Assembly (NCBI GenBank): GCA_963822615.1
Contig: CAWGIM010000006.1
Span: forward strand, 186,001-250,000
Source: Trebonia sp963822615
GTDB lineage: Bacteria; Actinomycetota; Actinomycetes; Streptosporangiales; Streptosporangiaceae
Direction: 5' to 3'
DNA length: 64,000 nt
In this document: positions 53,622 through 62,560 of the stretch, piece after piece
Layout: each line of letters starts with the position of its first letter
How positions within the stretch are numbered: position 1 is the stretch's first letter
Notes under the pieces: generated by a model
Told to the model about the DNA's origin: nothing
Databases searched by the model: none
What the model saw: the letters and a program-made list of their open reading frames with translations, nothing else
Made by a program: the position numbers and the translations under genes

Positions 53622-54251
53622 GTGAGCTCACCCTATAGCCCGTATGGCCAACCGGGCGGTTACACGCCGCAGGACTACCCGCAGCAGCAGGGCTACGGCC
53701 AGCCGGGTAACGGCCAGCAGCCGGGTAACGGCCAGCCCGGCTACGGCCAGCAGCAGGGCTACGGCCAGCCCGGCTACGGCCAGCAGGACTACCAGCAGCC
53801 CGGGTACCAGCAGCCGGGCTACGGCCAGCAGCAGGGCTACCAGCCCGGGGGGTACCCGCCGCCCGGATACGGGCAGCAGCCAGGCGGCTACCTGCAGGGC
53901 GGGCCGGTCGACTTCCAGAACGCGATCAGGATGCAGCTGCAGAACGTGACCAACTTCACCGGTCGCGCCTCACGGTCCGCCTACTGGTGGTACTGGCTCG
54001 CCACGTTCGTCGTCGCCATGGTGCTCGAGGTGCTGGCCATCGCGGTCGGCTCGTCGGCCCTGCTGCTGCTGGTCGCGCTGGTGATGATCGTGATCGGGCT
54101 CAGCGGCCTGTCGCTCGCGGTGCGCCGGATGCACGACACCGACAAGTCCGGCTGGATGCTGCTGCTCGGGTTCATCCCGTTCGTCGGCGGCCTCATCGTG
54201 CTCGTCTTCACGCTGCTGCCGGGCACCCCGGGGCCGAACCGCTTCGGCTGA
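53622..54251 (+). CDS. DUF805 membrane protein with Gly-Tyr-Gln-rich N-terminus
   Basis: A 209-residue protein. The first 90 residues are an imperfect repeat of PGYGQQ/QPGYGQ (prion-like, low complexity). The DUF805 domain follows, with NFTGRASRSAYWWYWL, three to four helices, SLAVRRMHDTDKSGWMLLL and a final LLPGTPGPNRFG. GTG 53622 is preferred to GTG 53592 because GGAGG (53609-53613) is 8 bases before it. DUF805 function is unknown; the repeat may drive clustering at the membrane. A terminator follows. Confidence 0.85.
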   Translation: MSSPYSPYGQPGGYTPQDYPQQQGYGQPGNGQQPGNGQPGYGQQQGYGQPGYGQQDYQQPGYQQPGYGQQQGYQPGGYPPPGYGQQPGGYLQGGPVDFQNAIRMQLQNVTNFTGRASRSAYWWYWLATFVVAMVLEVLAIAVGSSALLLLVALVMIVIGLSGLSLAVRRMHDTDKSGWMLLLGFIPFVGGLIVLVFTLLPGTPGPNRFG

Positions 54252-54286
54252 CGGCTGACTCGCACCGCCCGGGTAAGGGCGGGCCC

Positions 54287-54319
54287 GGCCCCAGGCTGAC
54301 CTCGGTCACCTGGGGCCGT
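54287..54319 (+). terminator. Hairpin after DUF805 gene
   Basis: CGGCCCCAGG (54287-54296) pairs perfectly with CCTGGGGCCG (54310-54319); the loop adds TGAC/GTCA pairing. Confidence 0.75.
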
Positions 54320-54448
54320 GGCATGTGCGGGGCCGGAATCGTTCCCCTTCCCTGACGTTTCCGCACTGCCGCAATCACCCGCCGTGAGGTAGTTTTGCGC
54401 CATTCTGGCTAAATTGCCGCCGGGGCGGGGCGCTTTGGAGCGTGGGAT

Positions 54449-57400
54449 ATGGGCGGGGACAGGCTGAGGCGGTGGGGGCCGACGCTGCTCGTGTTCGCCG
54501 TCGTGGCGGCGGGGGCTGGCGGCGCGGCCGGCGGGCTCGGGGTGACGCCCTGGCTGGCGGGCGTGATCGCGGCCGTCACGGCGCTGGCGTCCTCGGGCTT
54601 CGTCGGCTGGTACCTCCCCGCCCGTGACCAGCGGGCAGGCCTGACCGAGGCGCGCGAGGCGCTGCTCGACCGGCTCGCCGACCCGGTCACCAGCCCGGCC
54701 GACGCCGCCGCCGACCCGCTGTCGCTGCTGCGGGCGGACCGCTCCCCGATGCCGTTCCGCGGCCGGAACCGGGAGCTGCGGCAGCTCAACGAGTGGCGGG
54801 ACGCGGACCTGGCGGACGGCCGCCCGGGATCACCGGTGCTGCTGCTGAGCGGGGCGGCCGGGGTGGGCAAGTCACGGCTGGCGCTGCGGTTCGCGTCCCG
54901 GCTGCCGGAGGGATGGACGGCGGGCTGGCTGCACCCCGGGGCCGGCGCGTCGGTGGTCGGCGCGGTCGCCGCCTGCCGGGAGCCCGCGCTGATCCTGGTG
55001 GACGACGCCGACGGGCGTGACGACGTGGTCGCGCTGCTGGCGGCGCTGGCCGAGCGGCACGCCGATCCCGTCATCCGGGTCATCCTGGTCAGCCGGTCGG
55101 CCGAGGGACTGCGGCTGGCGCTGGCGAAGCGGCTGGAGCCGCGGCACGCGTGGGTGGTCACCCGGGCGGCGGCGCTGGAGCTGACGCCGGAGGGCGGGGG
55201 CGAGGACCGGGCGCGCTGGTACGGCGAGGCGGTGGACGCGTTCGCGCGGGTGCTTGACGAGGCGCGGCCGGCCGTGCCCGAGGTCTTGCCGGCCGGGTGG
55301 GCCAGCCGGGCCGAGCCGTTCGTGATGATCCAGGCGCGGGCGCTGCTGGCGGTGCTCGGGCAGCGGCAGGACGACCAGACCGACCCGCTGCGGCTGTCGT
55401 TCGGCCCGGTGGCCGAGGGGTTGCTCGGCTACGAGCGGCGGCGCTGGCAACCGGAAGCGACGGCTTGGGGACTAAGCGGTCCCGGCGCGGCGACCCTGGC
55501 GGCGGTGGAGACCTTGCAAGCGCGGTCGATCGCGGCCCTCGCCCTGCTGGGCGACGACGGGGACGCCGCCGCCGAGGCGGTGTTGCGCCGGGTGCCGCAG
55601 CTGCGCGACCAGCCGGTCATGCGGCTGTACGCGATTACCGCGGCGGTCAGGACGCTGTATCCGGCCGGGGCGGACAGGGCGCCGCGGATCAGGCCGGACG
55701 TGATCGGCGAGTGGTTCGTGGTCGGGCAGCTGACTCAGAATCCGGCCCTGGCGGCGGCGCTGCGGGCGGACCTCAGCGACGAGCAGGCGGTCCGGGCGCT
55801 GGGGCTGCTGGCCCGGGCGGCCGACTGGATCGAGGACGCGCGGGCCGCTGTTCGACGCGTTCGCGGGCGGGGACGTGCGGCGGCAGGTGCTGGCCGCATA
55901 CTCGGGCGGCGCTGACCGGGGAGGCCGGGCGGCACCTGCTTGACGCGGTGATCGCGGGGCAATCTGGCAGCTGGTCGGGACTGGTCGCTGGATCAGCTCC
56001 GGGAGCTCGGCGCGCTGATTCCCGGCCACGTGCTGCTGCGGACGCACGCTGCAGATCGCGTATCTGGTGGTCGCCATCTCCGCGGGCCCAGACGGCCGAC
56101 GGGACCCGCTGCCTACCCAGGCGGACCTGGCCGGGCCGTGCTGCTACGTCTCGGGCATCCGGCTCGCCGACCTCGGCCGTTACCGCGAGGCACTCGACGC
56201 CACCCAGGAAGCCATCGACCTCTACCGCGCCCTCGCCGCCGCCAACCCCGACACCCACCAGCCGACCTCGCCGCGGCACTCATCAACCTCGGCACCCAGC
56301 TCAGCCACCTCGGCCGGTACCACGAGGCACTCGAACGCCACCCAGGAAGCCGTCACCCTCTACCGCGCCCTCGCCGCCGCCAACCCCGACGCCCACCAGG
56401 CCCGACCTCGCCGATGCACTGATCAACCTCGGCAACCAGCTCGCCAGCTCGGCCGCTACCACGAGGCACTCGAACGCCACCCAAGAAGCCGTCACCCTGC
56501 TACCGCGCCGCTCGCCGCCGCCAACCCCGACGCCCACCAGCCCGGCCTCGCCACGGGCACTGCACCAACCTCGGTCGGTCAGCTTGGCCGCCTCGGCCGC
56601 TACCGCGAGGCACTCGACGGCCGCCCAGGAGGCCAGCGACCCGCTACCGCACCCTCGCCGCCGCCAACCCCGACGCCCACCAAGCCGGCCTCGCCAGGGC
56701 ACTGACCAACCTCAGCGCACCAGCTCGAACCGCCTCGGCCGCCACCGCGAGGCACTCGACGCCAGCCCAGGAAGCCATCACCCTGCTACCGCCCGCTCGC
56801 CGCCGCCAACCCAAGACGCCTACCAAGCATGGCCTCGCCTCGGCACTGCACCAACCTCGGCGCCACGCTCGACCACCTCGGCCGCCACCGCGAGGCACTC
56901 GACGCCGCCCAAGAAGCCGTCGACCTCTACCGCCCCCTCGCCGCCGCCAACCCCGACGCCCACCAAGCCCGACCTCGCCGCGGCGCTACGCAACCTCGGC
57001 ATCCGCTCGCACCACCTCGGCCGCTATCGCGAGGCACTCGACGCCACCCAAGAAGCCATCGACCTTCTACCGGCCCGCTCGCCGCCGCCAATCCCGACGC
57101 CCACCAGCCCGGCCTCGCCAGGGCACTCATCAACCTCGGCGCTCGCACTCTAGCTCTCTCGGCCGCTACCGCGAGGCACTCGACGCCACGCAGGAAGCCA
57201 TCACCCTCTACCGCCCCCTCGCCACCGCCAACCCCGACGCCCTACCAGCCCGACCTTGCCTACGACACTCACAACCTCGAGATCGAACTTAGCCACCTGA
57301 CCGGCAGGACGAGGCCCTGTCGGACGCCGGGAGGAGGTGGTAGGCATCTACCGCGACGCTGGCCGAACGCGACCCGGAGCTGTACGAGTCCGAATACCGG

Positions 57401-57520
57401 CAGCACCTTGGGGCACTGCGCCGCGAGTACGACCGGCGCGGCCGCCACGCCGAGGCGGTCGGCCTTGACCTGGACGGCGGGGAGTCAGCCGCACCCGTTC
57501 CGGATGATCCTTCTGTTTAG
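54449..57520 (+). pseudogene. Membrane STAND-like NTPase with TPR array, multiply frameshifted
   Basis: If read through, a protein of about 1,020 residues. Two N-terminal helices (residues 12-54) lead to an NTPase domain with Walker A GAAGVGKS (135-142) and Walker B LILVDDAD (181-188), then a helical region. From about 56,170 there are eight tetratricopeptide-like repeats of the form YREALDATQEAIDLYRALAAANPD. The first 465 codons are clean. From about 55,850 to 57,330 the frame changes every 50-150 bases, although each reading frame in turn codes recognisable TPR or helical sequence. The C-terminus (LAERDPELYESEYRQHLGAL) ends at TAG 57518-57520. Either a decaying gene or a poorly assembled repeat. 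Membrane signalling or conflict NTPase by architecture; function not known. Confidence 0.7.
56187..57180. repeat. Eight tandem TPR-coding DNA repeats of irregular length
   Basis: The anchor GAGGCACT recurs at 56187, 56324, 56463, 56607, 56749, 56892, 57031 and 57173. The intervals are 137, 139, 144, 142, 143, 139 and 142 bases. The repeats are close in sequence, but only one interval is a multiple of three. Confidence 0.9.
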
Positions 57521-57522
57521 GA

Positions 57523-58461
57523 TCACTGCTCGAACAGGGAGCTGACCGACTGGCCGTCGTGGGTGCGGCGGATGGCCTCGGCCAGGGCGGGGGCGACCGA
57601 CAGGACGGTCAGCTTCGGGTGCTGGATCGGGACCGGGACCGAGTTGGTGCAGACGATCTCCATCACGTCCTCGGCCGCGGCCAGCTTCTCCAGCGCGCCG
57701 CCGGCGAACAGGCCGTGGGTGCAGGCGACGCTGATCGAGCGCGGCTCCTGGCGGCGCAGCACCTGCAGCAGCTCGATGACGGTGGTGCCGCGGGCGATCT
57801 CGTCGTCGAGCACGATCACGTCCCGGTCGGCCACGTCGCCGATGATGGCGGAGATCGACACCTTGTCGTCGCTGAACCGCTCCTTGGCGCCGGCCGCGAC
57901 CGGCACGCCGAGGCGGCGGGCGAACGCGGCGGCCGACTTGGCGTAGCCGAGGTCGGGCGACAGCACGGTCACGTTGGACAGGTCGCGCTGCCGGAAGTGG
58001 GCGGCCAGCTCACGCAGCGCGTGCAGGTGGTCGACCGGGACGGAGAAGAAGCCGTGTACTTCCTGTGAGTGCAGGGTGAGCGTGAGCACCCGGTTGACGC
58101 CCGCGGTGACCAGCAGGTCGGCCACCAGGCGGCCGCCGATGGAGATGCGCGGCGCGTCCTTCTTGTCCGAGCGGGCGTAGGCGTAGTGCGACATGACCGC
58201 GGTCACCCGGGCGGCCGACGCGCCGCGGGCGGCGTCGGCCATCAGCAGCAGCTCGACCAGGTTCTCCTGGGCGGGCGGGACGATCGGCTGTATCAGGTAG
58301 ACGTCCCGCTCCCGGCAGTTCGCCTGCAGCTGCACCTGCAGGCAGTCATTGGCGAAGCGGGTGGTGCGGACCGGGCTGCGCGGCACCCCCAGGTGCGAGC
58401 AGATCTCGTCGGCCAGTTCGGCATGAGCGCTTCCGCCAAAGATCACTATCTCCGCGTTCAA
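57523..58461 (-). CDS. prs: Ribose-phosphate pyrophosphokinase family protein
   Basis: A 312-residue PRPP synthetase homologue (ribose 5-phosphate + ATP). Regions FGGSAHAELADEICSHLGV, IQPIVPPAQENLVELLLMADA, YARSDKKDAPRISIGGRLVADLL, THSQEVHGFF-like LHSQEVHGFFSVPVDHL and LSPDLGYAKSAAAFA follow family order. The PRPP loop reads VIVLDDEIARGTTVIEL, where most enzymes have D-x-x-x-T-G-G-T, so this may be a paralogue with altered kinetics rather than the main enzyme. ATG 58461. The stop is 2 bases from the stop of the convergent TPR gene. Confidence 0.82.
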   Translation of the reverse strand: MNAEIVIFGGSAHAELADEICSHLGVPRSPVRTTRFANDCLQVQLQANCRERDVYLIQPIVPPAQENLVELLLMADAARGASAARVTAVMSHYAYARSDKKDAPRISIGGRLVADLLVTAGVNRVLTLTLHSQEVHGFFSVPVDHLHALRELAAHFRQRDLSNVTVLSPDLGYAKSAAAFARRLGVPVAAGAKERFSDDKVSISAIIGDVADRDVIVLDDEIARGTTVIELLQVLRRQEPRSISVACTHGLFAGGALEKLAAAEDVMEIVCTNSVPVPIQHPKLTVLSVAPALAEAIRRTHDGQSVSSLFEQ

Positions 58462-58611
58462 CCGTTCGTCCCGTTCTCGTCAGCGTCGTCGACGTCGTCG
58501 GCGGACCTGCCACCAGCATCAGGATAGGAAAATTCGGCCCGTGTGACACCACGATGGCATAACCGCCGGGACACGGATGAGCCCCCCGGGTGGCGCGATA
58601 CCCTCGATGGC

Positions 58612-59238
58612 ATGGAAACCCCCGATACCGCGCCGGCAGCTGAGGGCGACACCGCGCCCTTGGTGTCGGGCCAGGTGGTACCGCCGGGGTCGGCTTTGCC
58701 CGCGCCGGAGCCGCCGGAGGCGGACGGAGCGGCCCGGGAGCCGGCCGGGCGGGCGTGGCGGTTCGTCTACCGGCCGCGCTGGGTGGCCTGGCACCTGTTC
58801 GCGTTCACGGCCGCCCTGGGCATGCTGTGGCTGGGCTACTGGCAGTACCACCGGGCGCTCAGCGGTAACGGACTGAGCTGGGCCTACACATTCGAGTGGC
58901 CGCTGTTCGCCGGGTTCGCCCTGGTCTTCTGGGCCCGGACCCTCCGCGACGAGTACCGTCAGCGCAGGCACGGCGGCCTCACCGAGACCGAGCTGGCCCG
59001 CCGCGCGGCCGCGGCGATTTCGCTGGCGACCCTGCCCAAGGGGGCCATGCTGCCCGCGGGCGAGCTGCCGGCGGGGATGACCCTCCGGGAACTGCAGCTG
59101 ACGGTCCGGGCGGCGCAGGAGGCCGCTTACGACGACGCGGACGACCCCGAGCTCGCCCGCTACAACGCCCACCTGGCCAAACTGAACACCAGGGAGCGCA
59201 GGAAGGCCCTCGGGGCCGGGAAGGACCGCATCCTGTGA
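58612..59238 (+). CDS. Two-TM membrane protein of unknown family
   Basis: A 208-residue protein. The acidic, Pro/Ala-rich N-terminus is followed by FVYRPRWVAWHLFAFTAALG, two membrane helices (about 64-85 and 100-118), then a charged C-terminal domain with ELQLTVRAAQEAAYDDADDPE and an Arg/Lys-rich end. ATG 58612 is selected as the first Met after an unlikely basic leader; GTG or ATG starts upstream exist. It overlaps the next gene by 4 bases (GTGA) and so begins a four-gene coupled operon. No known function. Confidence 0.65.
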   Translation: METPDTAPAAEGDTAPLVSGQVVPPGSALPAPEPPEADGAAREPAGRAWRFVYRPRWVAWHLFAFTAALGMLWLGYWQYHRALSGNGLSWAYTFEWPLFAGFALVFWARTLRDEYRQRRHGGLTETELARRAAAAISLATLPKGAMLPAGELPAGMTLRELQLTVRAAQEAAYDDADDPELARYNAHLAKLNTRERRKALGAGKDRIL

Positions 59239-59579
59239 GGGGCGCCGTACTGCGGTACCGGGTGATGGCCTACATCACCGGCGTGCTGATCATCGTGGTG
59301 ATTTTCGCCGGCATCCCGTTGCAGGTGGCGGCGAACAACAAGTTCATCGTGAATTACGTCGGCACCGTGCACGGCTGGCTCTACATCGTGTACGTGATCT
59401 TCGCCTACCTGCTGGCCCGCAAGCTGCGGATGCGGACCTGGCCGACGGTCCTGCTGCTGCTGGCGGGCACGATCCCGGTGCTGACGTTCGTCGTCGAGCG
59501 GTGGATGACGCGGACCTACATCGCCCCCGCCCTGGCCGACGACGCCACCACGGCGGCGCAGCACCCCGTCGGCCGGTGA
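59235..59579 (+). CDS. DUF3817-family membrane protein
   Basis: A 114-residue protein with three helices. YRVMAYITGVLIIVVIF, then VGTVHGWLYIVYVIFAYLLA and LLLLAGTIPVLTFVVERWM match the DUF3817 (YdzA-like) pattern, including the conserved HG in the second helix. The GTG start overlaps the upstream stop (GTGA), and its own stop overlaps the methyltransferase start (GTGA). Confidence 0.85.
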   Translation: MRGAVLRYRVMAYITGVLIIVVIFAGIPLQVAANNKFIVNYVGTVHGWLYIVYVIFAYLLARKLRMRTWPTVLLLLAGTIPVLTFVVERWMTRTYIAPALADDATTAAQHPVGR

Positions 59580-60232
59580 GCCCGGCCTCCGGGCACTACT
59601 TCGACCCCCAGCCGGCCGCGGCGCACCGCCCCGGCCAGGTCCGGGTGGTACTGCCCGACGTGTACCTGGAGCTGGCGACCGACGCGGGGATGTTCTCCCC
59701 CACCCGGCTCGACCCGGGCACCCGGCTGCTGCTCGAGCTGGCGCCCGCGCCGCCCCCGTCGGGCGACCTCCTCGACCTCGGCTGCGGCTACGGGCCGGTG
59801 GCGTGCACCCTGGCCGCCCGTGCCCCCGGCGCGACCGTCTGGGCGGTCGACGTCAACCAGCGGGCGCTGGCGCTGTGCGCGGCCAACGCCGCCGCCGCGG
59901 GCCTGTCCAACGTGCGCTGCGTGGCACCCGGCGACCCCTCGGTCCCGGCCGAGCTGGCCGGCATCTGGTCGAACCCGCCGGTCCGGATCGGCAAGGAGCC
60001 GCTGCACGCCCTGCTGCTGCACTGGCTCGCCCGGCTCGCCCCGGCGGCCGACGCGACGCTGGTGATGGGCCGCAACCTGGGCGCCGACTCGCTGCACGGC
60101 TGGCTGGAGGCCCAGGGCTGGCAGGTGAAGCGGCTGGCCGCGCGCAGCGGTTACCGGCTGCTGCGGGTCGCCGCGGCGGAAGGTCCCGGGCAGCGGCCCG
60201 AACGGATGGGGGGAACTCCCGATGGCCAGTGA
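59576..60232 (+). CDS. RsmC-like class I methyltransferase
   Basis: A 218-residue SAM-dependent methyltransferase. Motif I DLGCGYGPVACTLAAR is at about 65-80, VDVNQRALALCAANA follows, and the target-base motif is SNPPVRIGK (about 139), as in 16S rRNA guanine-N2 methyltransferases of the RsmC group (small single-domain version). The N-terminus SGHYFDPQPA is typical. GTG 59576 overlaps the DUF3817 stop. The 3' end overlaps the next methyltransferase by 11 bases. Confidence 0.85.
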   Translation: MSPASGHYFDPQPAAAHRPGQVRVVLPDVYLELATDAGMFSPTRLDPGTRLLLELAPAPPPSGDLLDLGCGYGPVACTLAARAPGATVWAVDVNQRALALCAANAAAAGLSNVRCVAPGDPSVPAELAGIWSNPPVRIGKEPLHALLLHWLARLAPAADATLVMGRNLGADSLHGWLEAQGWQVKRLAARSGYRLLRVAAAEGPGQRPERMGGTPDGQ

Positions 60233-60842
60233 CATCCCTGACGACGCCGACGACGCCGGGGCTGACGTTGCGGACGCTGGCCTGGCGGGCGGCGACGGCG
60301 GCGGGGCGCCCAGGCAGCTGCGGGCGACCGACGTCAAGCGGCTCAACCGGGAATGGCGGCGGCGCACCGAGGGCCGGCTGGCGCTGCTGCTCGACTCGGT
60401 CAGCCAGCCGTTCAACGTCGGCTCGATCGTGCGGACCGCCGCCGCGTTCGGCGTGGAGTGCGTCTGGCTGTGCGGCAACACTCCCGACCTCGACCTGCCC
60501 GCGGTCGGGAAGACCGCGCTCGGCACCCACCGCTTCCTGACCGCCTACCGCGAGCCGTCGCCCGCGGCGGCGGCCAAGGCGGCGACCGCCGACGGCTTCC
60601 GGGTGCTGGCGGTGGAGCTTGCATCCGGCGCGGTCCCGCTGTTCGACGCCCCGCTCGACGGCGACGTCTGCCTGGCGATCGGCAACGAGGACCACGGCTG
60701 CTCCCCCGCCCTGCTGGCCGCGGTCTCCGCCGCCTGCTACATCCCGCAGACCGGCCGGGTCGGCTCGCTTAACGTCGCCGTGGCCGCCGCCGTCGCCCTG
60801 GCCGAGGCCCGCCGCCGTGAGTGGGCCGTCCCGGCTGGTTAA
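60222..60842 (+). CDS. SpoU/TrmH-family RNA 2'-O-methyltransferase
   Basis: A 206-residue SPOUT methyltransferase. The three family motifs are QPFNVGSIVRTAAAFGVE (about 63-80), LAIGNEDHGCSP (about 151) and GRVGSLNVAVAAAVALAEA (about 179), the last forming the knot with the SAM site. TrmH (tRNA Gm18) is the closest recollection, though rRNA substrates are possible. ATG 60222 overlaps the RsmC-like gene, so two RNA methyltransferases are co-translated. Confidence 0.88.
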   Translation: MASDIPDDADDAGADVADAGLAGGDGGGAPRQLRATDVKRLNREWRRRTEGRLALLLDSVSQPFNVGSIVRTAAAFGVECVWLCGNTPDLDLPAVGKTALGTHRFLTAYREPSPAAAAKAATADGFRVLAVELASGAVPLFDAPLDGDVCLAIGNEDHGCSPALLAAVSAACYIPQTGRVGSLNVAVAAAVALAEARRREWAVPAG

Positions 60843-60934
60843 CCTGGCGCTCCGCGCGGCCGGGCCGATGTTACTGGACTGTTGTTTCCCGCCCGTATGC
60901 TGGCCGGAACAACATCCGATCAGTAGGCGCTTCG

Positions 60935-60952
60935 CGCTTCTTGCTGTTATCT
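60935..60952. repeat. 18-nt element shared with 27071-27088
   Basis: Second copy of CGCTTCTTGCTGTTATCT, in the 245-base spacer before the GDPD gene. Flanking sequence differs from the first copy. Confidence 0.8.
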
Positions 60953-61087
60953 GCTGGGGGCCGGGTAGGTTGGGGATGGCTGGGCGGGAGCGCGGCCGGT
61001 ATCGACGGGGTTCTCTTTTTCTGCGCGACAGGTGGCCGATCACCGGCGTTTACCGTCAGTGCCTGGTCAGCCGGGATACTCGGGAGC

Positions 61088-61867
61088 GTGGCAGTTGACT
61101 ACCTTGACCACCCGCGGCCGCTGGCCTTCGCGCACCGCGGCGGGGCAAGGCACCAGCCGGAGAACTCCTGGCGCGCCTTCGAGCACGCGGTCCAGCTTGG
61201 CTACGCCTACCTGGAGACCGACACCCGGTCCACCGCCGACGGCAAGCTGATCGCCTTTCACGACGCCGAGCTGGACCGGGTCACCGACCGGACCGGAGCG
61301 GTGCGCAAGCTCAGCTGGCGGGAGGTCTCGGCCGCGCGGATCAACGGCACCGAGGAGATCCCGCTGCTCGAGGACCTGATCGGCAGCTTTCCCGAGCTGC
61401 GGTTCAACATCGACCTGAAGGACGAGGGCACGATCGCGCCGCTGGCGGGGGTGCTCAGGCGCACGGCCGCCTGGGACCGGGTGTGCGTGGCGTCGTTCTC
61501 CGGCGCCAGGCTGCTGCGCGCGCTGCGCTCGCTGGAGCGGCCGGTCTGCGCGGCGGTGACCCCGGCCGCGATGGTGGGCATGCGCTACCTGGGGCAGCCG
61601 GGCATGGCGGCCGCCCGCCGCCTGGCCCGGGCAGGCGCGGCCTGCGCGCAGGTCCCCGGCCAGCTCGCGACCAGGACGTTCATCCGGCGGGCGCACGAGG
61701 TCGGCCTCGACGTGCACGTGTGGACGCTGAACACGCGGGCAGAGATCGAGCGGGCGCTCGACCTGGGCGCCGACGGCGTGATGACCGACGACGTGGTGCT
61801 ATTGCGTGACATCCTGGCCGAGCGGGGCCAGTGGCACCCGCGGGTGGGCCGACTGGCCGCCTCGTAG
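61088..61867 (+). CDS. Glycerophosphodiester phosphodiesterase
   Basis: A 259-residue GDPD-family TIM barrel hydrolysing glycerophosphodiesters to glycerol 3-phosphate and an alcohol. AFAHRGGARHQPENS (catalytic His and Glu), LETDTRSTADGKLIAFHDAELDRVT (shown in part: metal Glu/Asp and second His) and FNIDLKD are in order, with VHVWTLNTRAEIERALDLGA at the end. GTG 61088 is the best start just before the barrel, though its ribosome-binding site is weak. Confidence 0.88.
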   Translation: MAVDYLDHPRPLAFAHRGGARHQPENSWRAFEHAVQLGYAYLETDTRSTADGKLIAFHDAELDRVTDRTGAVRKLSWREVSAARINGTEEIPLLEDLIGSFPELRFNIDLKDEGTIAPLAGVLRRTAAWDRVCVASFSGARLLRALRSLERPVCAAVTPAAMVGMRYLGQPGMAAARRLARAGAACAQVPGQLATRTFIRRAHEVGLDVHVWTLNTRAEIERALDLGADGVMTDDVVLLRDILAERGQWHPRVGRLAAS

Positions 61868-61977
61868 CACGCGGTCCGCGGGCGCAGCGGCTAGGCTTCG
61901 CCGGGGACAGCCGGGCCGGGTGCGGCGCGGGCGGCGGATATTAACACGGCCGAAATGGGTTGGACCTGCCGCCGGAC

Positions 61978-62005
61978 GGGAATCTTGTCCGGGTATCCAG
62001 CGTTG
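61978..62005 (+). promoter_or_regulatory. Sigma-R (thiol-stress) type promoter of rbpA
   Basis: GGGAAT (61978-61983) is followed after exactly 18 bases by GTTG (62002-62005), matching the SigR/SigH consensus GGGAAT-N18-GTTG. It lies 39 bases before the rbpA start. In Streptomyces rbpA is a known SigR target, so thiol-oxidative induction is likely here too. Confidence 0.75.
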
Positions 62006-62043
62006 CCGGTAGAGAACGCCAACCGCCTGGGAGGCAGTAAGTA

Positions 62044-62424
62044 ATGGCCGAACGCGCACTTCGCGGAACCCGGCTCGGCGCCACGAGCTACGAAAACGAC
62101 CGGAACACGGACCTGGCCCCGCGCCAGGACGTCCCGTTCGACTGCCCTAACGGACACCACTTTAGCGTGCCTTTCGCCGCCGAGGCGGAATTGCCCCCCC
62201 TGTGGGAGTGTCGTGTCTGCGGTGCTATGGCCACGGCCAGCACCGGCGAGTCTCCTTCCCCCAAGAAGGTCAAGCCACCGCGCAGCCACTGGGACATGCT
62301 CATGGAGCGCCGGACGGTCGAGGACCTGGAGGCGGTGCTGGCAGAGCGCCTTGAGGTGGTCAGGGAGCGCCGCGCCATGGAGGCCCGCGCCATCGCCGAC
62401 GTCAGTACCCGCCGTAGCGCCTGA
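62044..62424 (+). CDS. rbpA: RNA polymerase-binding protein RbpA
   Basis: A 126-residue actinobacterial transcription factor that binds the primary sigma factor and RNA polymerase and stabilises open complexes. The N-terminal tail LRGTRLGATSYENDRNTDLA, the core with DCPNGHHFSVPF and LWECRVCGA (Cys pairs near residues 34 and 56), and the sigma-interaction domain KPPRSHWDMLMERRTVEDLE are all conserved. A SigR-type promoter precedes it. Confidence 0.95.
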   Translation: MAERALRGTRLGATSYENDRNTDLAPRQDVPFDCPNGHHFSVPFAAEAELPPLWECRVCGAMATASTGESPSPKKVKPPRSHWDMLMERRTVEDLEAVLAERLEVVRERRAMEARAIADVSTRRSA

Positions 62425-62498
62425 TCCGCGTGCGGCCCCGGGGCGCTTAACCCGGGGGTTGGCCGTGCCTGTCCGCCGGGCGCGGCCCGCGCGCCCGC

Positions 62499-62560
62499 TA
62501 GCGGCGGATGCTGCTAGCGGCGGAGCTGCTACCGGCGAATGCTGTTAGCGGCGGATGCTG
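62499..62560. repeat. Four 15-16 bp tandem units at the ppm1 3' end
   Basis: Units of the type TAGCGGCGGATGCTG (near 62499, 62514, 62530 and 62545) repeat imperfectly across the ppm1 stop codon and into the intergenic space before it. Confidence 0.75.

Noticed and set aside
56187..57180. CRISPR array
   Set aside because: The repeats are about 140 bases, protein-coding TPR units without spacers; no cas genes in the window.
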